A DNA stretch of 64,000 nt from Hyphomicrobiales bacterium (GTDB lineage: Bacteria; Pseudomonadota; Alphaproteobacteria; Rhizobiales; Rhizobiaceae). The number at the start of each line of letters is the position of its first letter. Position 1 is the first letter of the stretch. Of the stretch, positions 19,039 to 26,181 are shown piece by piece. The notes beneath the pieces are model-generated. The model was not told the origin of the DNA. It was given only the letters and a program-made list of their open reading frames with translations, and made no database searches. The position numbers and the translations under genes were made by a program. Where the stretch lies: positions 310,001 through 374,000 of the forward strand of contig UCMS01000008.1 in the NCBI GenBank assembly GCA_900473805.1, given 5' to 3'.

Positions 19039-19389
19039 TCAGGCTGCGTAGAGTTCGCGCCAAGCTGGACCTTCACCGCGCCGGAGGTTGGCCTTGCGGA
19101 GGTCGAAGGGATTGCCGTTGTAGTATGAGATGACCTCGCCACGTCCCGCACGCATGATGCGGCGCGAAATGGGGACAATGTTGCGGAGGTGGCTGTCGTG
19201 GCCGACCACATATTGGTTCGACCACTTGTCGGTGATGAGAGACCAGTTGAGCGATACGCCTTCTTTGACGAACCGCTCGTAATCGTCGCGATCGATCATA
19301 ACTGACTGGCCAGAAGGCAGCGTTACGAAGACCGTCAGGCCGTCGTCGGAAAAGCGCACCGGGCGCTTGGTTTTGATGTTTTTGTGCAT
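19039..19389 (-). CDS. HNH-like phage protein
   Basis: This 116-aa protein starts MHKNIKTKRPVRFSDDG. Its C-terminal part (EVISYYNGNPFDLRKANLRR) matches the Asp/Asn-Arg-x-x-Asn-Leu-Arg signature that ends the HNH fold of many phage homing-type endonucleases. The first catalytic His-His pair is not obvious (VGHDSHLRNIV may hold it), so the protein may be inactive or a DNA-binding relative. It precedes the giant gene. No clear ribosome-binding site was seen. Confidence 0.6.
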   Translation of the reverse strand: MHKNIKTKRPVRFSDDGLTVFVTLPSGQSVMIDRDDYERFVKEGVSLNWSLITDKWSNQYVVGHDSHLRNIVPISRRIMRAGRGEVISYYNGNPFDLRKANLRRGEGPAWRELYAA

Positions 19390-19980
19390 GTGGCTGGTGC
19401 TTTCGTTTGGTGTTGTGGGTGATCGAGCGTCCTGCGCTCACATGTCCAGCCCATTCCCTACGCAAGCGCGACCAAGGCGCACCGGGACAAGCGCCGACTT
19501 GACCAGCCACGAACAGGCGGGCGCGTCAGGCGGTGCTATGGTGGCGTTTGGGAAAGGAAGGGCTGAACGTGTCAGGGCAGGATGAGGAAGAGCGGGGCGC
19601 GGTCCTCGAAGGTGCGCGGGTGTTGCAGCCAACCGATGGCGTGAGGTATTGGGCGCGGGGCAGTGGCCAAACCGATGAAGCGGCAAGCAAGTATAAGTGA
19701 AGTCTGGAGAGAAGAGCTGCGGGCGCTTTCTTGGGCTGATGCCCACAGGTGGGGGTATTGGGCAGCGGGAATCTTGGTGTATAAATCCGCACAATTTGGC
19801 GAACAGATTATGTATTTCCGGCCGCGTTAACTTTACTCTTTCGCCAAACTCCATGACAGGCCGCGACTTTAACGAATTTAGACGTTCTTCAAATTGAACT
19901 GTTCTAGCCTCTTCTCCAGAAAGTTATCCAAGTCCCTCCCGCTATTCTTCCGGCCAAGCTTGTGGCTGGGCTAGGCGCGA
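19390..19980. other. 591-bp gap without a supported gene
   Basis: No frame here has protein-like composition with a ribosome-binding site. A 66-codon plus-strand frame (19697-19897) is possible but unsupported. The right third is AT-rich. The gap separates the structural-type genes from the Rha/BRO regulatory genes and may contain promoters or a remnant of deleted genes. Confidence 0.4.
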
Positions 19981-20271
19981 TCATCGCCAACACTCCAATG
20001 GCGAGTGGGATTGATCCTGCATCTCTTCGATGGACATCTCGCCGGTCTTCAACTTCTCCTCCCCGACGAGACAGCCTTTAATCTGGTTAAGTGCTGTCTC
20101 GTCGGGGAGAAGGTCGCGGGCAAGAAGCGTGACGTTTGGCGCTTTGCTGCGTGTGCCGAGGTAAACGTTAAGCGTCTTGCACAGGTCCAGCGCGACGAAC
20201 CACGGCTGACCGTCGACCTCGACCACGCGCACTGAGTTGTCCAGATATGCAAATGTGGTGAGCATGTTCAT
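19981..20271 (-). CDS. Truncated BRO-N domain (phage antirepressor) protein
   Basis: This 96-aa protein starts MNMLTTFAYLDNSVRVVEVDG and follows the BRO-N pattern (GQPWFVALDLCKTLNVYLGT, VTLLARDLLPDETALN). The usual continuation of the domain (VISESGLYKLI-type) is missing and the tail is unrelated. The change falls inside a perfect 17-bp inverted repeat (20059-20075 and 20093-20109), so a small inverted duplication probably broke the gene. Its ATG overlaps the rha stop (ATGA). It is likely non-functional as an antirepressor. Confidence 0.72.
   Translation of the reverse strand: MNMLTTFAYLDNSVRVVEVDGQPWFVALDLCKTLNVYLGTRSKAPNVTLLARDLLPDETALNQIKGCLVGEEKLKTGEMSIEEMQDQSHSPLECWR
20059..20109. repeat. 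Perfect 17-bp inverted repeat inside the BRO-N gene
   Basis: CTCCCCGACGAGACAGC (20059-20075) and GCTGTCTCGTCGGGGAG (20093-20109) are separated by 17 nt. Such symmetry inside coding sequence is unusual, and it coincides with the point where similarity to BRO-N proteins ends. Confidence 0.85.
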
Positions 20272-20678
20272 TCGAGGTCGATCCCTTCTTCGTCGGAAAC
20301 CTTCTGCTTCCATTCCAGGACATGAACCCAATTCAGACCCTTCTTTACGGTGTGACGGATTGCAGAAGACCAATGGGGCTGGGGATTGAATTGCAACGCC
20401 TTCTTGCCGGTGAAGCCCATGGCCAGAAGTGTGAAGCCGTCGCGGGTCATCTCGTAACATGCGTAGTCACGTAGACCGTAACCAACACGCTGCTTGTAGG
20501 TGGTAGGCACGAACCATACGCCTGACTTTTCAGGTGTAAGCTCGCGCACCAACTCGGCAATGGACTGCATCACGTTGTCATGGCGCTTCCCGAAGAAGTC
20601 CGCAACATCCTTGCTCGTAGCCACGGCGCGGCCGTCCTTAAGAGAGACGACCGGATTGGTGGGTGCTGTCTGGGTCAT
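20268..20678 (-). CDS. Rha family phage regulatory protein
   Basis: This 136-aa protein has the Rha domain: PVVSLKDGRAVATSKDVADFF, then KRHDNVMQSIAEL, and the C-terminal YEMTRDGFTLLAMGFTGKKA. In lambdoid phages Rha-type proteins interfere with infection of strains lacking IHF and are thought to be regulators. It is followed by the BRO-N gene in a coupled pair and preceded by a perfect 14-bp palindrome at 20693-20706, probably its operator. No strong ribosome-binding site was seen. Confidence 0.85.
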   Translation of the reverse strand: MTQTAPTNPVVSLKDGRAVATSKDVADFFGKRHDNVMQSIAELVRELTPEKSGVWFVPTTYKQRVGYGLRDYACYEMTRDGFTLLAMGFTGKKALQFNPQPHWSSAIRHTVKKGLNWVHVLEWKQKVSDEEGIDLE

Positions 20679-20692
20679 GCGTCGCGATAGAT

Positions 20693-20706
20693 GTGCTCAA
20701 ATTTGA
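20693..20706. promoter_or_regulatory. Perfect 14-bp palindrome upstream of rha
   Basis: GCTCAAATTTGAGC lies 15 nt before the rha start. It is the size and place of a phage repressor operator; which island HTH protein binds is unknown. Confidence 0.55.
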
Positions 20707-20762
20707 GCGTATCTCACGTGCTATTCAACGATGTCGGGACGTCTCCCCAATTTTGGGAACAC

Positions 20763-21335
20763 TTACCGCCACGCCTTCCGCTTGACCTCGACCACCTCCC
20801 AAAGCGCTCCCCTCTTAGTGGGATTGGCGACCGGGACAATCTTGGTGCGGGTCGTGACGTGTTCCGTAAGCAAGGCTATCGGGCAGCGGTCGGACTGGCC
20901 TCTCCTCCGCACTGGTCGCCATCCTACCGCACCGCCTTCGGCCATGACCTCCAGCAACTGAAAGACCGCCGCCACCGCATCGGGTCGCTTGGCCAGATGG
21001 TCGGCAATCATGGTCTCAGTCAGTGCTGAGGCTGGGCTGTCGGCCCCTGCTTCGGTGATGAACTCCAGGGCTGTCGCGTAGTGGGCCGGGCCGCATCGCT
21101 TGGAGTGCCAGCCTCCAGGCCGGTTCCAGGCGATGGGGAGGAAGGCGGCAAGCGTGCCTTTGGCGGGCTGAGAGGATGGCCATGGGCGATTGGCACGGCG
21201 GGCCGCGATCATATCGGCCTCCAGGGCGCGGGCGTCGTCGCGGGTCTGGGCAACGCCTATCAGCGGGACCGGGCGACCTCCACCGAAGCCCTTGATGGTC
21301 ACGACGTATCGCCGGTCAACACATTGGATTGCCAT
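20763..21335 (-). CDS. Hypothetical protein, possibly a truncated integrase N-terminal region
   Basis: This 190-aa protein begins MAIQCVDRRYVVTIKGFGGG. Residues 8-55 resemble an arm-DNA-binding region (RYVVTIKGF, then a helix with DDARALEADMIAARR). Residues 75-145 resemble a core-binding helical region (GWHSKRCGPAHYATALEFI). No tyrosine-recombinase catalytic domain follows. An AAAGG site lies 9 nt before the ATG. It may be a fragment or a stand-alone DNA-binding protein; the family was not identified. Confidence 0.5.
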   Translation of the reverse strand: MAIQCVDRRYVVTIKGFGGGRPVPLIGVAQTRDDARALEADMIAARRANRPWPSSQPAKGTLAAFLPIAWNRPGGWHSKRCGPAHYATALEFITEAGADSPASALTETMIADHLAKRPDAVAAVFQLLEVMAEGGAVGWRPVRRRGQSDRCPIALLTEHVTTRTKIVPVANPTKRGALWEVVEVKRKAWR

Positions 21336-21403
21336 GGGAATAGCCTTTCGAATGGCATGAAGACCAAAGGGGCGTCGTTAGGTCTCACATGCAGGGCGGC
21401 GAT

Positions 21404-21751
21404 CTAGGCCCGACCGGACAGAATGGCGTCCAGATAACGATAGACCTGCACGCCCTTGTCGGTGAGCATAGGGATGCGCTTGCGGTGATCGTCCAGGGCG
21501 CTCCGGGTCGTGACAAGATCAAGCGGCGCGTGGCCTTTCGGCACGTTCCACTTCGACAGGTCTTGAATGTGGCGGGAAGCGGTGGCCGGTGGAACCCCTA
21601 GAAGCTCAGCCATTTCCATCACGCCCCATTCGCGCCGCTCCAGGTCGTTGCGGGCGACTTCGAAGAACCGCATATGTTGGATCGGGAAGGATCTCCAATG
21701 GGACTGGAACACTTCCAGCCCCCTGACCATTTTCGCGCAGCCTTTGGACAT
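21404..21751 (-). CDS. Winged-helix (MarR-like) transcriptional regulator
   Basis: This 115-aa protein starts MSKGCAKMVRGLEVFQSHWR after a good AGGAG site. A winged helix is visible: WGVMEMAELLGVPPATASRHIQDL carries the helix-turn-helix, and the LTDKGVQVYRYLDAIL C-terminal helix is typical of MarR-like dimerisation. It may act at the palindromes upstream (21859-21890) or at 20693-20706. Confidence 0.7.
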   Translation of the reverse strand: MSKGCAKMVRGLEVFQSHWRSFPIQHMRFFEVARNDLERREWGVMEMAELLGVPPATASRHIQDLSKWNVPKGHAPLDLVTTRSALDDHRKRIPMLTDKGVQVYRYLDAILSGRA

Positions 21752-22194
21752 GCGTTAGGCTCCTGCTTGTTGCGGTGCGCCGGGTTAGCGGCTGAAGATC
21801 GGACGGGCGCCGAACTCCCAATACATTTCACGGGTCTTGATCCTGGAGAATAAGTACAGACCAGTCAGTGTAAATTCGAATTTTCTGGTCTCAATCGATA
21901 TGCGCATGTGGTTTCGTCTCCTCTTAGGCTAGCTGAATGCATTGCCGACAGAAAGCAGAGAGCATATCTCCTGCAGTTCCGTCAATCGTCTCCAGATTAA
22001 CAATAAGAATTTTGAGATTTGCAGTGTCAAATATGCAAGCGATACTTTCATATCGGAATTTGATATTGATATTGACACGCCATCTATTTTACTGGCTTGT
22101 AGTGAGGCCCGGAGGCGAGGTGCTTACCCATGAATTCTAGCGTCTTGCCGCTGTCGCATTGATGTTCCAACATGGCCTGATCAAGGAGGCAGCT
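21752..22194. other. 443-bp AT-rich regulatory gap
   Basis: No supported gene was found. The gap holds nested inverted repeats (GACCAG at 21859-21864 with CTGGTC at 21885-21890, and AAATTCGAATTT at 21872-21883). It also holds a TTGACA box at 22072-22077 in an AT-rich stretch, a plausible promoter for the plus-strand gene at 22195. It is the most AT-rich stretch of the island. Confidence 0.45.
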
Positions 22195-22416
22195 ATGTCA
22201 GAAGAAAGCAAAGACCCGGCTGAACGTGTCCTGATCGCCCGTGCCGTGCGAAAGGTGCGGAAGGCTCACGGCTCATGGATGGCCAGAGACCCGAACACAC
22301 GCGAACTCATTGTCGAGGCGGTTCAGAGCGGCATTGATCAGGAAGACGAATTGGTAGAGCTGGTCGAGATCGCGGAAGGCAAGCGCTACGACAAGACCAC
22401 GGCGACGTTCCAATAG
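22195..22416 (+). CDS. Small hypothetical island protein
   Basis: This 73-aa protein (MSEESKDPAERVLIARAVRK) is preceded by a strong AAGGAGG site 6 nt away. It is highly charged and helical, with no membrane segment or known motif. It is the only plus-strand gene in this part of the island other than the 23322 gene. It was not recognised. Confidence 0.65.
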   Translation: MSEESKDPAERVLIARAVRKVRKAHGSWMARDPNTRELIVEAVQSGIDQEDELVELVEIAEGKRYDKTTATFQ

Positions 22417-22513
22417 ACCCGGACGGCTGGGCCTGGGTAATGGCGTTAGGCGGTGCGGTCGGCTGGGCTTCGGTCGAAATAAGAACAGATAGGCGCACGG
22501 AAGAACAGTCTAG

Positions 22514-22531
22514 TTATGTAATAACATAACC
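22514..22531. repeat. AT-rich inverted repeat
   Basis: GTTATGT, AATA, ACATAAC forms an 18-bp palindrome in the gap between two convergent genes. It may be a weak terminator or a binding site. Confidence 0.45.
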
Positions 22532-22553
22532 GAAAAAGGGTAACGAAAGGGCC

Positions 22554-23114
22554 TCAGCCCTCCCGCAAGACCCGGAAGACGCTGGAGCGACCAATCCCCA
22601 ACTCTGCGGCAATCGCGTCGGCGGTCTTTCCGTCAGCCTTCAGGCGCCTGATATCGTCAACCTTTCGCCGTGCGGTCGGTGCGCGTCCTTGATATTTGCC
22701 TTCCGCCTTTGCTTTGGCGATCCCTTCCCGCTGGCGTTCAAGCATCAGGTCCCGTTCGAACTCTGCGATAGACCCAAGCATGTTGAGCATGAGCTTGCCG
22801 GTCGGGGTCGAGGTGTCGAGGTTCAGGGCCAAGACCTTCAGGCTCACGCCCTTCTTGGTCAGCTTGCCCATGATCTCCATCAGGTTCGCCATGGAGCGGG
22901 CCAGACGGTCGAGCTTCGTCACGACCAGAATGTCACCCTCTCGCACGTATTCTAGGACGCGCTCCAGTTCCGGGCGCTTGGTGTCGACCGACGAGACTTG
23001 CTCTTGGAAGACCTTGGAACATCCGGCTTCCGTCAGGTCGCGAAGCTGAGCGTCAAGCCCGGCGATCTGGTCGAGGGTCGAGGTGCGGGCATATCCTACG
23101 AGGGCGGCGGTCAT
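22554..23114 (-). CDS. Serine recombinase (Tn3-resolvase/invertase family)
   Basis: This 186-aa protein has the catalytic Ser in GYARTSTLDQ (residue about 12), the Arg-rich active-site segment VTKLDRLARSMANL, the E-helix LNMLGSIAEFERDLMLERQREGI split around the family pattern, and a C-terminal HTH (KTADAIAAELGIGRSSVFRVL). Its size is usual for Tn3-type resolvases. No Tn3 transposase lies nearby, so it is either an island-borne resolvase or a remnant of a lost transposon. A nested inverted repeat lies directly upstream, where a res site would be. Confidence 0.93.
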   Translation of the reverse strand: MTAALVGYARTSTLDQIAGLDAQLRDLTEAGCSKVFQEQVSSVDTKRPELERVLEYVREGDILVVTKLDRLARSMANLMEIMGKLTKKGVSLKVLALNLDTSTPTGKLMLNMLGSIAEFERDLMLERQREGIAKAKAEGKYQGRAPTARRKVDDIRRLKADGKTADAIAAELGIGRSSVFRVLREG

Positions 23115-23130
23115 TTGTCTGGTCTCCAGT

Positions 23131-23249
23131 CAGTGCCATTGAAGTCTTAGACTGAATGATCCTGATCGTCCCAAAAGTCAATACCCATTTCTGTGGCACT
23201 GCTTTTGGCTAGCCTGAGACAGTGCCACACGGGCAGGGTCTTTTGGGAC
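23131..23249. promoter_or_regulatory. Nested inverted repeats upstream of the resolvase (res-like site)
   Basis: Outer arms GTCCCAAAAG (23168-23177) and CTTTTGGGAC (23240-23249) enclose inner arms TGTGGCACTG (23192-23201) and CAGTGCCACA (23220-23229). The two centres differ by only 2 bp. A further CAGTGCCA copy lies at 23131-23138. Together they form a multi-subsite array next to a resolvase gene. The recombination role is inferred. Confidence 0.65.
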
Positions 23250-23321
23250 TGGCTGGCTGGATTGAAGAGCAAGGGCAATCGATGTCAGATGAGGGGCGAA
23301 TGATAGCGAAGGGACGACCTG

Positions 23322-23585
23322 ATGAAGTGGCAAGACCTCACCGATGAACAGCTTTTCGAAACAGGCGGCGAACAGCCGGGATCGCAGCGCTCCTATGAGA
23401 GGGACGTTGAGGTCAAGCGGCGCACTTACCTGATGGAGAAGCGCACGTCGGAAGCACAGATAGAAGCGGCAAGGTCACAAAAGCTTGCGGCGGATGCCAC
23501 TGTCGAGACGGCGCGCTGGACAAAGTATTCAGCAATCACGGTAGGCGTGTCGGTCGTTGTCGCAGTCGTTGGCGTTCTTTTATGA
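23322..23585 (+). CDS. Small coiled-coil protein with a C-terminal membrane anchor
   Basis: This 87-aa protein starts MKWQDLTDEQLFETGGEQPG. It has a charged helical, coiled-coil-prone middle (about residues 25-65) and one hydrophobic C-terminal helix (YSAITVGVSVVVAVVGVLL). The N-terminus should be cytoplasmic. The arrangement resembles small tail-anchored proteins in phages and islands. AGGGA precedes the ATG. The function is unknown. Confidence 0.65.
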   Translation: MKWQDLTDEQLFETGGEQPGSQRSYERDVEVKRRTYLMEKRTSEAQIEAARSQKLAADATVETARWTKYSAITVGVSVVVAVVGVLL

Positions 23586-23780
23586 ACGGCTGAACGGTCG
23601 GGACACTGGAGCATAGCCAGCCAATGGACAGGCCGCGCGCCAAGCGAAAGACCCGTCGCCCCGTTGGGCTGAGAGGATCGCCGGGCCGGGCCACGGGGGG
23701 AACCGCGCGCGCCTGATCAGGAATAGGGTCTCGAATAAATCTCCGGCACAAAAACATCCGGACGGCCGTGGAATGTGCGG

Positions 23781-24710
23781 CTAGCGCATCCAGTGGAAGA
23801 ACACGTAAGCAACTTGGCTGCGGGCCACGAGGCAAAAGTCCCCATGAGCGAACTGCCATTCCGCACCTTCCAAATCGTCCGAAATGTTCATCAGTTGTGC
23901 AAACTCCGCGCGACCGGCGGGTGTGTCGAGTTTGGCATCATGATCACGCAAAAGCCTCATGATATTGGTGACGTGACGGATGGTCCATAACGAAGTGCCA
24001 TCAAGAGCGGTAATCCCGACGGGTACTAAGTCGCCGTTCACCGTCTCAGTCGTCATGATGCCACAGCGCAGCATCCTCCCTATGTCCTCCTTGACGGGAC
24101 CAGCGGACACCATGTCCTTCACCGCAAGGCCGTCCGCATGATGTGCTTCGGCTGCACGCTTACGCAGGGCTTCACTATCGAAGCTCTTGTGGTCGCCGAC
24201 CATGAGGAGCAAGACGCTATCTCGATAGACCTTCGCAAAAAGCAGGGCGTTCGATTGACCACGGCGCCGCCCATCCATGACAGGCTTGAAGTGGAAATGG
24301 TGAACACCGAACATGTTGACCGCGAAATCTATTGCTCCACCGCCCCCATCTGCCCAATCCGGCCCCCTTCGACGTGGTGTCGGGCGCAGGACATATCCAT
24401 GTGTCTGGACATAGTGCGAGAGATATGGCCGCAGGTCGCCGCCAGTTTTGAACACCTGCGCTAGTTCGGCCAAGCGGGCGAGCTGATCATCAGGCAGACC
24501 ATGCTTCCAGAAATCGGGTGCAAACTCCACGCGGCGCGGTCGGTTTGCGATGAGCCTGTCCACCCACGTCATATAGTGCTTGAGAACATCCGCCAGTGGC
24601 TTGCTGGCCAGCATCTCGCGCGCTTCTCTTTCATCCGGCGCACAAGGTATCGCCGCAATGAGCGCAGCCTTCAGTTGGCCCAAACGAGATGGAAGGTCCT
24701 CCGAGTTCAT
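23781..24710 (-). CDS. Unknown island protein with HHFH motif, in a pair with a membrane protein
   Basis: This 309-aa protein was not recognised. Residues 40-65 carry MTWVDRLIANRPRRVEF. Residues 126-175 have an ordered motif set, AIDFAVNMFGVHHFHFKP (His137, His138, His140), then LLFAKV and LLLMVGDHKSF (Asp173, His174), which looks like a metal or catalytic site. There is no signal peptide or membrane segment, so it should be cytoplasmic. It follows the membrane-protein gene by only 7 bp. The position at the cargo end of the island, next to attR, is where defence or fitness genes often sit; that role is a guess. Confidence 0.75.
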   Translation of the reverse strand: MNSEDLPSRLGQLKAALIAAIPCAPDEREAREMLASKPLADVLKHYMTWVDRLIANRPRRVEFAPDFWKHGLPDDQLARLAELAQVFKTGGDLRPYLSHYVQTHGYVLRPTPRRRGPDWADGGGGAIDFAVNMFGVHHFHFKPVMDGRRRGQSNALLFAKVYRDSVLLLMVGDHKSFDSEALRKRAAEAHHADGLAVKDMVSAGPVKEDIGRMLRCGIMTTETVNGDLVPVGITALDGTSLWTIRHVTNIMRLLRDHDAKLDTPAGRAEFAQLMNISDDLEGAEWQFAHGDFCLVARSQVAYVFFHWMR

Positions 24711-24717
24711 CTAGGCG

Positions 24718-25164
24718 TTACGCGGTCCTGTAGCGCGATCCAAACACGATCATCGCATAGTGTGCCATCATCGGCCCCCAAGCTATCAGGCAGAACGTAA
24801 TGAAGTCCTCGTTTGCACGGCCAAACCGGTAGAGCGTCCAGCGGCCAATATCCCGGCTGAGGTCTTCTGAGAACCCGAAGACGATCAGCAGACACGCGAG
24901 GATGTAAACGCACGAGCCGATTGCGAACGCCACGCCTGTTGCTGAGACGATACGAAATACCGACCGGCGAGCGCTGAAGGAAAACGCGTCCAGCCGCGCC
25001 AATCCCATCACATAAATCGCGGTCAAACCGAAGATTGCAAGCGCCGCAACGATCGCCATCAGGAGGGCGGCAAGCACAGTGACCCCATCGGAATAAGCTG
25101 CTTCCAGCGCAATCTTCAAATACAAGAAAATGCCGAACGTCCAGCCAGCGAGCAGTGCAACCAT
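24718..25164 (-). CDS. Four-helix membrane protein of the edge gene pair
   Basis: This 148-aa integral membrane protein has helices at about residues 3-20, 28-54, 69-97 and 118-140. The ATG at 25164 was chosen because GGGGGA lies 5 nt upstream; a longer frame to 25269 lacks such a site. No conserved motif was recognised. It is the first gene of a two-gene unit with the HHFH protein 7 bp downstream, and lies 190 bp from attR. It could be a membrane-acting partner of that protein. Confidence 0.72.
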   Translation of the reverse strand: MVALLAGWTFGIFLYLKIALEAAYSDGVTVLAALLMAIVAALAIFGLTAIYVMGLARLDAFSFSARRSVFRIVSATGVAFAIGSCVYILACLLIVFGFSEDLSRDIGRWTLYRFGRANEDFITFCLIAWGPMMAHYAMIVFGSRYRTA

Positions 25165-25280
25165 CTTATCCCCCATGCAAATCAGGGAGACACTAACAGC
25201 CTTTACCACCCATGCAAGAAGGTTGCCGCCACTACAAGTAACCAAACGCCTTGACAGCCGCGAATGCAATGTTGCACGAG

Positions 25281-25292
25281 ACTGTTACACAA
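25281..25292 (+). repeat. Putative integrase arm-type site, right
   Basis: ACTGTTACACAA is identical to 12153-12164. It is 62 nt from the attR core, mirroring the left copy. After excision the two copies would flank the joined attP core at equal distance. Confidence 0.6.
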
Positions 25293-25354
25293 AACCAATT
25301 AGGCGCACATCAAAACATAAGCAAAATCAATTATTTCAGATCAAGGACCCCGCT

Positions 25355-25371
25355 TCCTGCAAGCGGCACCA
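25355..25371 (+). repeat. attR core
   Basis: TCCTGCAAGCGGCACCA repeats the tRNA-Thr 3' end. No tRNA precedes it, so it marks the far boundary of the island. Confidence 0.9.
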
Positions 25372-25437
25372 TTTCATTTAAAATCAATAACTTAGATTGC
25401 TTTCTGTACGGACGAGACACTCCGTAGGGACATTTTA

Positions 25438-25788
25438 TTGCGCAATCCTATGTATCTGGTCCGTAGCGAGCACCGCGTCTTCAATCTGCGCTGGCCTGTA
25501 CCTAGGCAACTGCATCCAAAAAACAGAATCGCGTTTCTGAAGATTTCGCTCTCCACCAGAGAGCCAAGCGTGGCATTGCGGCTTTCAGGAATCTTGGTCC
25601 ACATTGGTGAACAGATTAACAGGCAGGGGATCGCGGAGCTGATGACGTTTGAAGAGATCTTGGATGTCCTGCGTACTCATTTCCGAGAGATGCTCGACAA
25701 GGAGAAGAAGCGCAGTGGCCGAGAGGGAAGGCTCACGTTTGATCAACTGGATGACTACAGATCCAAGTTGAATGACACCAATAGCTGA
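25438..25788 (+). pseudogene. N-terminal remnant of a second integrase (DUF6538-like)
   Basis: This 116-aa reading frame (TTG start after AGGGA, or ATG at 25450) begins MYLVRSEHRVFNLRWPVPRQL. That resembles the DUF6538 domain at the N-terminus of many phage integrases, including the later KISLSTREPSVALRL segment. The catalytic domain is absent; the frame ends at DDYRSKLNDTNS. It lies 66 bp outside attR, which suggests the decayed integrase of an older element in the same tRNA. A stand-alone protein cannot be excluded. Confidence 0.65.
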
Positions 25789-25845
25789 GAAGAATGCGCG
25801 GCGGTTGAGTTTCGCCGACGAGCACCAGCTTTAGGAGGTATTAGC

Positions 25846-26127
25846 ATGACTATGGAAACAGAGGCCTACCGCTATTGGCTGGGCCTGATGCTGATCCACG
25901 CCGCGACGGGAATCAAGACCTCACGCGAGCTCATAGAGCGGCACCTAAGAGATCTGAAGGATGGAGTACCTCTGGAGCACAAGAATCATGCGGTCCTAAG
26001 CGACGCCCAGTTCGATGAAGAGAATCTAGTGCGTTATCCGATGTACGAGGCAGTCGCGATGGAGATCATAGAGCGATTGGTCGCTTACGAGCACAGCCAC
26101 GACATTAGAGATCTGGGGCTGACCTAA
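25846..26127 (+). CDS. Hypothetical protein upstream of a PemK/MazF-like gene
   Basis: This 93-aa acidic, helical protein (MTMETEAYRYWLGLMLIHAA) follows a strong AGGAGG site. No known fold was recognised. It lies 54 bp before the MazF-like gene on the same strand, so it could be an atypical antitoxin, but it lacks an AbrB- or PemI-like N-terminal motif. Confidence 0.6.
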   Translation: MTMETEAYRYWLGLMLIHAATGIKTSRELIERHLRDLKDGVPLEHKNHAVLSDAQFDEENLVRYPMYEAVAMEIIERLVAYEHSHDIRDLGLT

Positions 26128-26181
26128 CGCCGCGAGAAAAAACCTGCTGGGTGAGGCGACATCTTTCAGTAGAATTGGATT

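Larger units (their letters stand above)
12074..25371. mobile_element. 13.3-kb integrated genomic island at tRNA-Thr
   Basis: The island is bounded by identical 17-bp sequences TCCTGCAAGCGGCACCA at 12074-12090 (inside the tRNA) and 25355-25371. A tyrosine integrase lies next to the tRNA. Inside are phage-type genes (Rha, BRO-N, HNH-like, giant ejection-like protein), a resolvase, several unknowns and AT-rich gaps. No terminase, portal, capsid, tail or replication gene was recognised, so this is either a decayed prophage or a phage-satellite-like element. Gene content and the more AT-rich gaps contrast with the flanks. Confidence 0.9.

Noticed and set aside
12180..25164. Island as a complete prophage or conjugative element
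   Set aside because: No terminase, portal, capsid, tail, relaxase or type IV secretion gene could be identified.
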